Source: Sinorhizobium saheli (GTDB lineage Bacteria; Pseudomonadota; Alphaproteobacteria; Rhizobiales; Rhizobiaceae). Taken from it: 58,602 bases of DNA. Position 1 is the stretch's first letter. The number at the start of each line of letters is the position of its first letter. Shown here in pieces: positions 41,072 to 48,596 of this stretch. The notes beneath the pieces were generated by a model. That model was not told the DNA's origin. It saw only the letters and a program-made list of their open reading frames with translations, and searched no databases. Made by a program: the position numbers and the translations under genes. Where the stretch lies: NCBI RefSeq assembly GCF_001651875.1, contig NZ_LNQB01000056.1, forward strand, positions 1 through 58,602. The letters run 5' to 3'.

Positions 41072-43432
41072 TCACCTGTGCCTCATAACCACCAGCGTGA
41101 TATCGTCGTGGATCTTCTGCGTGCCGATATGCGCCATCAGATCGTCGATGATTCCGGTTTTAACGTCCTCGGCGCTGCCGCCGTAGCGGCGACGCGCGCT
41201 TTCGCAGAGCCTCTCGATGCCGAAGAGTTCGCCGCTCCGGTTCTCCGCCTCGGTCACGCCGTCAGTGTGAAGAACGATCATGTCGCCGCGGCCGAAGGAG
41301 ATCTCGCGAGTCGCCACGAAAGACGAGATGTCCGGCTCCAATCCGATCGGCAGGCCGAGGTCGAGCGTGTCGATCCGCTCCACCTGTCCGAGATCCCTCA
41401 CGACGATCAGTTCCTCGTGCTGGCCGGAGAGCGTCAAGCGCGCGCCGTCATAGTCGAGGAAAGCGAGCGACAGATGCTTGTCGGTGCTGGTCCTGACGAG
41501 GTTCTTGTAGATGGCACGGTTCAGCCGATTGAGGAATTGGGGTGGGTCCATCTCGCCCGCTTCCTGCAAGGCGCGCGCGACCGACTGGACCATCAGCATC
41601 AGCACCCCACTCTCGAGCCCGTGCCCGGTCACATCGCCTATCCCGATCTTCAGCCGCGTGCCGTTCTTCAGGACGTCGTAATAGTCGCCGCCGACCTCGT
41701 CTGCCGGCCGCATATAAGCGGCGATCTCGAGATCGGGGATCTCCTCGAGCTCGCCGGCCTTGGGCAGGACCATCATCTGGATCTGCCGGGCTACCGCCAG
41801 TTCGGCGCCGAGACGCAAGTTCTCGCTACGCAGCTGCTGATTCAGGGCCGAGATCTGCAGGTTCGCATCCTCGATCTCCTTGGTCCGATCCTCAACGAGC
41901 TGCTCGAGATTTTCCGTATGATAGCTGATCTGCTCCGCCATGCGATTGAAGGCAGCCCCCGCCGCGCCGACCTCGTCGCGGCTCGGGATATCGACGCGGA
42001 CGGAGTAATCCATGGCCTGGATGCGCTTGGCGGCATTGGCGAGCGCGCTGATGCCGCCGGTTATCCGCTTCGATATTGCGAAGACCGCCATGATGACGAA
42101 GCACAGGGAAACGAGCAGCGCCAGGATCTGGTAGATCAGGATCCTGTTTGTCGCCTGCGAGATGCCGGCTTGGGCGGCAAACAGTGATGCATAGATTTCG
42201 CGTTCCGGCACGACGATGCCGAGCATCATGGTTTCGCGCCGAACCGGGCCGGACACCCATAGATTCGTCGGCTTTAATTGTTTCATGACGACCAGATACG
42301 GCACCTTCTCGCCCTGCTCGTCGAGGTGAATGTGGCGCAACAGCCCGTCCTCGCCCAATGGGAGCTGCGCTATCTCCGGCTGCACGCTTCGGCGCAGCGA
42401 GCGGTCGAGGCCGGTCACGCCCTCACCCCCTGCGGCACTGGAAGACACAAGGCCGATGACCTTTTCTCCGACAGGGTTGATGGCGACCACGTTTCCGTCC
42501 GACATGGTCAGGAAGCCGAAGCCGGTGCTGGCAACCCTGACGTTCTCGACGATCTCGGCCAACTGGTCGAGCGTGATATCGGTTCCGGCAGCACCCGCCA
42601 CGCGGCTGCGGTCGCGCGACCACAGCGGCTGGAAGAAGCTCACGATGAGCTTTCCGGTGATCGCATCCGTATAGGGCGCCGTCTGGGTGACATCGTTGCT
42701 TACGGGCCGTGACGCGGGATCGCGCGCCCATTCTTCCCAGGATTCATAAAGTCCGGGGAAGAAGAAAGACCAGAACTCGGCCTGGTTATGGCCCGGATAG
42801 AGCCGGTCGAAGGTCTGCGCCTGATCCGTATAGGGTGCCGTCCTGAAGATCGGCCGCTCCTTCGGGCCGATATAGTACATCTGCAGCTTCGACTGGCCGT
42901 TTGCGAGCAGGCTCGGGGCGACGAGGTCGAGGACGGCGCTGTTCTCGATGTCCGTCTGGACCTCGGGAAGCGGAACGTGATTGGAATCGAGCAGGTATCC
43001 CCAGACGCTGACGACCGACAAGGGGCCGGGGAGGTTCTGCGCCCAACCGCCTTTCTCGTTGTAGGTGACGGTCACCGTTCCCGGCGCGCCGCGCGACATC
43101 GCCTCGCCGATTTGTGATTCTCGCAGCGGTCGGTCGATCTGCGCCTGGAGGACACCTGCCAGAGTGCCGACGTCGGAGTGGACCTGGTCGAGAAGCAGAT
43201 TGACGCGCGCCGCGGTCGTTTCGACATAGGACTGGATATAGTCCTGGCTCGCCTCTTCGAGGCCACGGCCGACCTCGGCGGCGGCATCGCGGGAAAGCCT
43301 CTGCACGTTCCAAAGCGCAAGCCCGCCGGTGACGAGCAGATCGAAGAGCACTGCGCTGCCGACGACGAGAACGAATTTGGCGCGGAACGAGCGCAAGCCT
43401 AGACGGGCGGTCTTGTCGCCGAACACGCTCAT
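41072..43432 (-). CDS. bgrU: Membrane PP2C (SpoIIE-type) phosphatase with Cache and HAMP domains (BgrU-like)
   Basis: The protein has 786 residues. Membrane segment 1 is at ~18-42, a periplasmic dCache-like sensor at ~43-420, and segment 2 at ~428-452. A HAMP domain follows (SKRITGGISALANAAKRIQ..DY), then a coiled coil (~500-545) and a SpoIIE/PP2C catalytic domain at ~550-786. Metal Asp residues appear in DEVGGDYYDVL (~578-588), IGIGDVTGHGLES and LHTDGVTEA (~718-726), with DDITLVVMR at the end, so it should be active. It senses a periplasmic signal and dephosphorylates the STAS protein. Its start ATGA overlaps the stop of the methyltransferase gene. The ligand is unknown. Confidence 0.85.
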   Translation of the reverse strand: MSVFGDKTARLGLRSFRAKFVLVVGSAVLFDLLVTGGLALWNVQRLSRDAAAEVGRGLEEASQDYIQSYVETTAARVNLLLDQVHSDVGTLAGVLQAQIDRPLRESQIGEAMSRGAPGTVTVTYNEKGGWAQNLPGPLSVVSVWGYLLDSNHVPLPEVQTDIENSAVLDLVAPSLLANGQSKLQMYYIGPKERPIFRTAPYTDQAQTFDRLYPGHNQAEFWSFFFPGLYESWEEWARDPASRPVSNDVTQTAPYTDAITGKLIVSFFQPLWSRDRSRVAGAAGTDITLDQLAEIVENVRVASTGFGFLTMSDGNVVAINPVGEKVIGLVSSSAAGGEGVTGLDRSLRRSVQPEIAQLPLGEDGLLRHIHLDEQGEKVPYLVVMKQLKPTNLWVSGPVRRETMMLGIVVPEREIYASLFAAQAGISQATNRILIYQILALLVSLCFVIMAVFAISKRITGGISALANAAKRIQAMDYSVRVDIPSRDEVGAAGAAFNRMAEQISYHTENLEQLVEDRTKEIEDANLQISALNQQLRSENLRLGAELAVARQIQMMVLPKAGELEEIPDLEIAAYMRPADEVGGDYYDVLKNGTRLKIGIGDVTGHGLESGVLMLMVQSVARALQEAGEMDPPQFLNRLNRAIYKNLVRTSTDKHLSLAFLDYDGARLTLSGQHEELIVVRDLGQVERIDTLDLGLPIGLEPDISSFVATREISFGRGDMIVLHTDGVTEAENRSGELFGIERLCESARRRYGGSAEDVKTGIIDDLMAHIGTQKIHDDITLVVMRHR

Positions 43433-44607
43433 AGCGGCTTGCGTCCCGACGCGGCCCAGATCGGCCAGCCCGCGTAGCCTTTGGGATGGAGGGCGGCGAA
43501 GATATGGTCCCGGAAGCCCTGGCGGAAGCGTTCGATGAACTCCGGCGGGTCGCCGCGTTTGACAGCCATCTCGCCGGCATAGACGTTTTCCCAGGCGGTG
43601 ATGACATCGGCAAAATCCTGCGGGTCGCCGTCGAGATTGGTGACCATGAAGGACTCGACGAGAATGTCATCAAAGCCGGCATCCGCAAGGTAGCGCCGGC
43701 TCTTGGGCCCGAGTTCGACATCCATCTCGAAGTGGCTGAACAGCTTCGCGACCTCGTTATAGGTCCACTGGATGCTCTTTGAGCGCGGCTCGCCCAGGCA
43801 GTGCGAATTCTTCTCATTGGTGATGTAGACCCGCCCGCCGGGCTTGCAGATCCGGTAAAGCTCCTTCAGCAATACGTCCGGCTGGTTGAAGATCTGCAGC
43901 GAGTGGCGGCAGGTCACGAAGTCGAACTGGTTGTCCTCGAGCAGCATCTCGGACGCGTCGCCGTAGGTGTATTCGATATCGGCGATACCGAAGCCTGCCG
44001 CCACGTCGCGCGCATAGGCGAGGCTTGCCCGCGAATGGTCGAGGGCGACGATCCGCCCCGGCTGGAACTCCTTGCGCACGAGCAGGGCAAAATCGCCGAT
44101 GCCGCAGCAGATGTCGGCCATCGCCATTCCCGGGCGCATGCCGTGGCGGGGAAGGATCGTGCGTTCGTGGCGCCAGGTCATCTTGGTCTGGGTGCGCAGT
44201 ATCGGGATGAAGCTGGTGTTTTCGACGAAGCTCTGGCCGGGATAGAACTTGGAGTCGTAGACCTCGACGGTGACCTGCGGTTCGATCCTGTTCAGATGCC
44301 CGAACATGCGTTCCGTCCAGCCGACGACGCTCGACGTCACGACCACGAAGCGTAGGTCAGACCTCACCCGGCAGGCATCGAGGAGGACGCGCGCAAAGGC
44401 GTGGAAGGCCGTATTGTTCATCTGCACCAGGCGCTTCACGTTGATGTAGAGAACGCCGCGCACATTGTCGATCGCCTCCCTGAGCATCGACAGGCTCGTG
44501 GCGATCTCGTCGGCGGAATGCGGACGGATCACGCCAGCGAGCGAGAACTCCTGGCTGTTGGGGTCGAAGTCCGCTTGGAACTGTGCTGCAAGGTTCGACG
44601 TGCTCAA
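43429..44607 (-). CDS. STAS-methyltransferase fusion protein of the bgr operon
   Basis: The protein has 392 residues, starting at TTG 44607 that overlaps the upstream stop as TTGA. Residues ~1-120 form a STAS-like domain (LYINVKRLVQMNNTAFHAFARVLL) in which the canonical NSSG phosphosite reads NNTA, leaving Thr as the only hydroxyl. Residues ~150-392 are a class I SAM-dependent methyltransferase with MADICCGIGDFALL (motif I), IVALDHSRASLAYA, and DFVTCRHSLQIF in the motif IV region. Small-molecule or protein methylation is possible. It probably corresponds to one of the less characterised bgr genes (S or T), and I cannot say which. Confidence 0.7.
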   Translation of the reverse strand: MSTSNLAAQFQADFDPNSQEFSLAGVIRPHSADEIATSLSMLREAIDNVRGVLYINVKRLVQMNNTAFHAFARVLLDACRVRSDLRFVVVTSSVVGWTERMFGHLNRIEPQVTVEVYDSKFYPGQSFVENTSFIPILRTQTKMTWRHERTILPRHGMRPGMAMADICCGIGDFALLVRKEFQPGRIVALDHSRASLAYARDVAAGFGIADIEYTYGDASEMLLEDNQFDFVTCRHSLQIFNQPDVLLKELYRICKPGGRVYITNEKNSHCLGEPRSKSIQWTYNEVAKLFSHFEMDVELGPKSRRYLADAGFDDILVESFMVTNLDGDPQDFADVITAWENVYAGEMAVKRGDPPEFIERFRQGFRDHIFAALHPKGYAGWPIWAASGRKPL

Positions 44608-45122
44608 CTGACGATTCCTTCAAGAGGCAAGTCCACGACGAGCGTTATCGACGGCGGATCGCTTTCCTCCAGGCGAATGTCCGCATCGAAATTGATCGCC
44701 AGCTCCAAAAGAACGACGTCCCTGCTCGGCGCGAGATCGGTCGAAATGGCATCGAGATAGCGCGCATAGGCATTGCCCCTTCGGGTCTTCGACACGGCCT
44801 CGCGATAGAACTGCCTCTGCCCCGGCGGGCAGGGAAAGGTGAGCTTCACCCGTTCCTTCGCGCCTTGCCGATAGACGGCACAGCCGATCTGGCCGTCGGG
44901 CGAACCGCCGCGGAACGACACCTCCAGGAGCTCGTTCAAGGCGGATGAAAAGAAGTTCGAATGCCGGACCGGATCCGTCCGATTGTGGCTGATCATCCTC
45001 GCCATGAAACTCGAGACCTGATCGCAATGTTGCCAGTCCGAAAGAAAGGCTCCCATCTCCATCTCGAATTGGAGCAGGGGCTCGAAAGCAGCTTCCACTG
45101 GCTCCTTTTCGGCTAGATTCAT
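44604..45122 (-). CDS. HATPase-like protein with degenerate ATP site
   Basis: The protein has 172 residues from ATG 45122, preceded by AGGAGGATACGGC. FFSSALNELLEVSFRGG (residues ~57-73) resembles the N-box of GHKL kinases, but Asn-Glu is followed by LLEVSF and the later G-rich lid is missing, so ATP binding is doubtful. The C-terminal strands (SITLVVDLPLEG) still fit the fold. It may be a docking partner for the STAS-methyltransferase encoded next, with which it overlaps by TTGA, in a second, non-catalytic partner pair. It is probably one of the bgr genes. Confidence 0.6.
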   Translation of the reverse strand: MNLAEKEPVEAAFEPLLQFEMEMGAFLSDWQHCDQVSSFMARMISHNRTDPVRHSNFFSSALNELLEVSFRGGSPDGQIGCAVYRQGAKERVKLTFPCPPGQRQFYREAVSKTRRGNAYARYLDAISTDLAPSRDVVLLELAINFDADIRLEESDPPSITLVVDLPLEGIVS

Positions 45123-45204
45123 GCCGTATCCTCCTCCTTATTTGACGATGCCCAAAGGATCCCCGCCCCTTCAAGGCGCATCACGCTCACAGGTAGATGC
45201 GCGC

Positions 45205-46917
45205 TCAACTGTTGGCCTTGTGCATGTTGCCATCCCATATACGCTGCAGCCTCGCCGGGGCCTTGCGGAGAAACTCGCCGATCGCTTCCGCCGGCATCGG
45301 AAAACCGAGAAAGTACCCCTGCAGCCGGTCGCAACCCTCCCGTTGGAGCCAGGCCGCCTGCTCTGCCGTTTCCACTCCCTCGGCGGTCACATGCATGCCG
45401 AGACCATGGGCGAGCGCGATGATCGTGCGCACGATCGTCTGGCTCTTCTCGTCCCGCTCGACGTCCTTGATGAAGTACTGGTCGATCTTGATCGTGTCGA
45501 AGGGAAAATTCTTCAGGTAGCTCAGCGAGGAGTAAAAAGTGCCGAAATCATCTAGCGAAATCTGAACACCCAGGACATTCAGGGTGTTGAGCGTATCGAG
45601 ATTGTTGATCGTCCGCTCCAGAAGCACCGACTCGGTGATCTCGAGCTCGAGCCGGTCGGCACGGAAGCCGACGAGGTCGAGCGTCTGGGCCACGCGATCG
45701 GTGAGACCTTCGTGCAGGAATTCCGCGGGGGAGAGGTTGACGGCGGCGGTGAAATGGGAGGGCCAGGTCAGGGCGGCGCGGCAGACCTGCTCCAGGAGCC
45801 ACTGCCCGATCTCGCTCATCAGGCCGTCGGCTTCCGCCATGGGAATGAAGACATTCGGCGGAATGACGCCGATCTGCGGGTGGCGCCATCGCAACAGCGC
45901 CTCGAAACCGACGACCGAGGCGGACGGCTTCACGAGCGGCTGGTATTCGATGAAGAACTGGCCCTCCTGAAGGGCGGTGCGCAGGCTGCGGCGCAGGACT
46001 TCCCGCTGTTCGAGCACGATCAGCATCGAGCGCGTGAAGGTCCTTGACCGGCTGCGGCCATCCTTCTTTGCGGCATAGAGCGCAATGTCCGCCGCCTTCA
46101 TCAGCTGCTCGACTTCGTTCCCATCCGCCGGGGCGACGGCAATTCCGACGCTGGCGCCGACGAAAACGTTTATGCCGTCAACCGTGAACGGCTCCTTGAA
46201 GGCGTTGATCAGCGCATCGGCGAGACGCTCGGCCTCCCTTGGCTGATCGGCCCTCCACTGGATCACCGCGAATTCGTCGCCGGCCAGCCGATAAGCGAAT
46301 TCCCGCTCCCGCAGCACGCTCCTGATCCGCTCCGCCGCCATCTTCAGAACATCGTCGCCGACGCCGTGGCCCAAAGTGTCGTTGATCGACTTGAAATCGT
46401 CGAGGTCGATCTGCATGAGGGCCAGCCGGGCGCCGTTCGGCGCCGGCAATGCGGCATGCAACTGATCGCTGAACTGCCGCCGGTTCGGCAGTCCCGTCAG
46501 GGCGTCATGGGTCGCCTGGTGAAGCAGGAGCGCGCGATCGCTCTCGCTCTGGCTCGATGTCTCGCGGTGGGTGGCGCTGCGTTCCGCCTCCATCACCCCA
46601 AGTCCGCGGTCGCTGCGGAAGAGGACCAGGGTGCGGCGATTGCCCGTCGTCGCGTCCGCGATCTCGACGGTTCGCGGCAGCCCGCTCGCGAGGACGAATT
46701 CGACCGCGGATTTCGCGCCGGGGGCCAGTAGCTCGGGATAGATGTGCCACAGCGTCGTCTCCACCAGCGAGTCGACGGCATATACCTTTCTGTGCCTTTC
46801 CGTGCATCGGGTGAGCTGGAACCCCTCGTCATAAAGGGAGACAAGCTCGTCCGCCCGGGTGAAAAACTCGGTCTCCACGGAAGATGAAGCAGGCAGTCTG
46901 GTATCGCCGTTCCGCAT
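45205..46917 (-). CDS. bgrR: GGDEF-EAL c-di-GMP enzyme (BgrR-like)
   Basis: The protein has 570 residues from ATG 46917 (MRNGDTRL, after GGAAGG); ATG 46962 is possible. Residues ~15-110 resemble a small PAS-like sensor. The GGDEF domain has RLAGDEFAVI (AGDEF, an active variant in many cyclases), preceded by LTGLPNRR and DLDDFKSINDTLGH. The product-inhibition site reads RERE instead of RxxD. The EAL domain has FEALLRWRHP, AVNLSPAEF, ITESVLLE, DDFGTFYSSL, KIDQYFIKD and AEGVETAEQ, so phosphodiesterase residues are largely kept. It is the first gene of the bgr operon and faces bgsBA. In S. meliloti, BgrR is the cyclase output of the partner switch. Confidence 0.8.
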   Translation of the reverse strand: MRNGDTRLPASSSVETEFFTRADELVSLYDEGFQLTRCTERHRKVYAVDSLVETTLWHIYPELLAPGAKSAVEFVLASGLPRTVEIADATTGNRRTLVLFRSDRGLGVMEAERSATHRETSSQSESDRALLLHQATHDALTGLPNRRQFSDQLHAALPAPNGARLALMQIDLDDFKSINDTLGHGVGDDVLKMAAERIRSVLREREFAYRLAGDEFAVIQWRADQPREAERLADALINAFKEPFTVDGINVFVGASVGIAVAPADGNEVEQLMKAADIALYAAKKDGRSRSRTFTRSMLIVLEQREVLRRSLRTALQEGQFFIEYQPLVKPSASVVGFEALLRWRHPQIGVIPPNVFIPMAEADGLMSEIGQWLLEQVCRAALTWPSHFTAAVNLSPAEFLHEGLTDRVAQTLDLVGFRADRLELEITESVLLERTINNLDTLNTLNVLGVQISLDDFGTFYSSLSYLKNFPFDTIKIDQYFIKDVERDEKSQTIVRTIIALAHGLGMHVTAEGVETAEQAAWLQREGCDRLQGYFLGFPMPAEAIGEFLRKAPARLQRIWDGNMHKANS

Positions 46918-47363
46918 CCGCGCCTTCCCTTTCCCCGCTTCGTGCCCCCCCCAACGCATCACCCTGCTAGTCGGGAAAAGCCCCCTTGACGTTGATGCAC
47001 CTCAAAGACTTAGGTCTCGATTGAAAATTATCGCACAACGTGTCGCGGTCAATGCCGCACGACCAGCAAGTTAGTGATTTCTGAATTCTCCTTGCATGCG
47101 CAGGATCCCGTCGAGGCGAGATTGCGGCGCTCGGAACCGGTATTTTCATTTTCTCACCACCAAAGCACGTAAAATTGAGGGTTGTTCAACGCGAGATACC
47201 GATGAATGCTTGTCATGGGAGCGCGCCGAATCGAGTGCACGGGATGCAGCATCGCACAGATCCGATTGCGTCGGCAGTGGATCGCCCGGTCTGCGTTCAA
47301 GCTGTCAAGGCAGTGTACACGGGGCAGTGCGTACGGGGGCAGTGAGTACGGGGCGGCTGGGAT
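46918..47363. promoter_or_regulatory. Divergent region bgrR/bgsB
   Basis: About 440 bases without a gene separate the regulator operon from the glucan synthase operon. The 100 bases next to bgrR and the stretch around 47150-47210 are more AT-rich and should hold the promoters. No box pair is good enough to name. The end next to bgsB carries the three repeats described separately. Confidence 0.5.
47309..47351 (+). repeat. Three tandem 14-bp units in the bgsB leader
   Basis: GGCAGTGTACACGG (47309-47322), GGCAGTGCGTACGG (47323-47336) and GGCAGTGAGTACGG (47338-47351) differ only at central positions. They end 12 bases before the bgsB start codon, and the last G-run may also serve as its ribosome site. 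Repeated sites this close to a start codon suggest binding of a regulator or a leader structure. Confidence 0.65.
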
Positions 47364-48596
47364 ATGATCCTGAACCATCGAGTCACGCGCGTCGCGGTCG
47401 GCATCCTTCTCTTGATTGTTGCCGTCATCGTCCTCTTGCCGGGCCTGACCGGGTTCACCAGCCTCGACGGGACCGTCAATGCGCGGTTTGCGATCATAAA
47501 TGCGCCGATCGACGGCGAAGTCGGCCAGGCGCCGCCCCGCATCGGGACCCCGGTTGCCGAAGGCGAGACGCTGCTGACCATTCGTAACGACCGCGTCAAT
47601 CGCGCGATTCTCGCCTCCTTGCGCGCCGAGCACCAGACCGCGGTCGACCGCGTCGCGGCTTTGGAGCAGGAGCGCGACGCGCTTGCCGCGCTCCGCGATG
47701 ACCTTGGCGAGCGGCTCGACGTCTTCAGGAGCGCGACGATCGCCAGCCTGGAACGGGAGCTTGAGATCCTCAAGAAGCGGGTCGAGGTCGCGCGGGCCCA
47801 GGACGTCGTCGCGAAGGTCGATCTCGACCGGCGGCAGGAGCTGGAATCGAAGGGCATCTTCACCCGCAAGATGGTGGAGTCGGCGCAAGCCGCCGGCGCA
47901 GCGACAGGCGGCGAGGTCGAGATCAACAATCTGACGGTCGAGCTGCTGCAGCATCGGCTGGACGCGGTGCGCCAAGGCATATTCGTCGTCGGCGACGGCC
48001 AGAACGACGTGCCTTATTCCCGCCAGCGCCAGGATGAGGTCATGGTCCGCATCGGCGACCTCAACACGCGGATCGCCGAAAACAAGACGCGCGCGGCCGA
48101 GGTCCGGGAGCAGCTGATCGAGGAGGAAAAGCGCGTTCGCAGCCTCGAACTTGCAACGGTCCCGTCTCCCTTCGGCGGCGTCGTGTGGACCCGCAATGTC
48201 GTCAACGGTTCCAACGTCGTTCTCAACAACGAGCTGCTGCGGATTCTCGACTGCCGCCAGCTCTTCGTCGATATCCTCGTTCCCGAGGTCGATTATGACG
48301 ACATCTATCCCGGGCGGACGGCGGAGGTGCGGCTATTCGGCCGCGCCGAAGTCTTCGAAGGGCGGGTGCAAGCGGTGAAAGGCAGCTCCGCCGTCGTCGA
48401 GAAGGATTCGCTTGCCGCCAACGAGCCGGAAACCGACGAACGCAATGCCAGGATCCGCGTCGCGCTGCAGCCCTCGGCCCTCAACACCGACTTTGCCAAT
48501 TTCTGCCAGGTGGGACGAACCGCGCAGGTGCGCTTCTCGAAGCGCACTCTGCGCCTCACGCAGTGGATAGAAAGCCTGTGGTTCAGTCTCTTCTAG
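47364..48596 (+). CDS. bgsB: HlyD-like membrane fusion protein of glucan export (BgsB)
   Basis: The protein has 410 residues. One N-terminal membrane segment (VAVGILLLIVAVIVLLPGL, residues ~7-25) is followed by a short lipoyl-like strand region (INAPIDGEVGQAPPRIGTPVAEGETL, a biotinyl/lipoyl motif), a long coiled coil (~75-270) and the second half of the barrel (PSPFGGVVWTRNVVNGSNV, ~270-290). This is the membrane fusion layout: anchored in the inner membrane with a periplasmic stalk. It overlaps bgsA by a few codons and should guide the nascent mixed-linkage beta-glucan through the periplasm. The gene order and divergent bgr operon match S. meliloti bgsBA. Confidence 0.82.
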   Translation: MILNHRVTRVAVGILLLIVAVIVLLPGLTGFTSLDGTVNARFAIINAPIDGEVGQAPPRIGTPVAEGETLLTIRNDRVNRAILASLRAEHQTAVDRVAALEQERDALAALRDDLGERLDVFRSATIASLERELEILKKRVEVARAQDVVAKVDLDRRQELESKGIFTRKMVESAQAAGAATGGEVEINNLTVELLQHRLDAVRQGIFVVGDGQNDVPYSRQRQDEVMVRIGDLNTRIAENKTRAAEVREQLIEEEKRVRSLELATVPSPFGGVVWTRNVVNGSNVVLNNELLRILDCRQLFVDILVPEVDYDDIYPGRTAEVRLFGRAEVFEGRVQAVKGSSAVVEKDSLAANEPETDERNARIRVALQPSALNTDFANFCQVGRTAQVRFSKRTLRLTQWIESLWFSLF

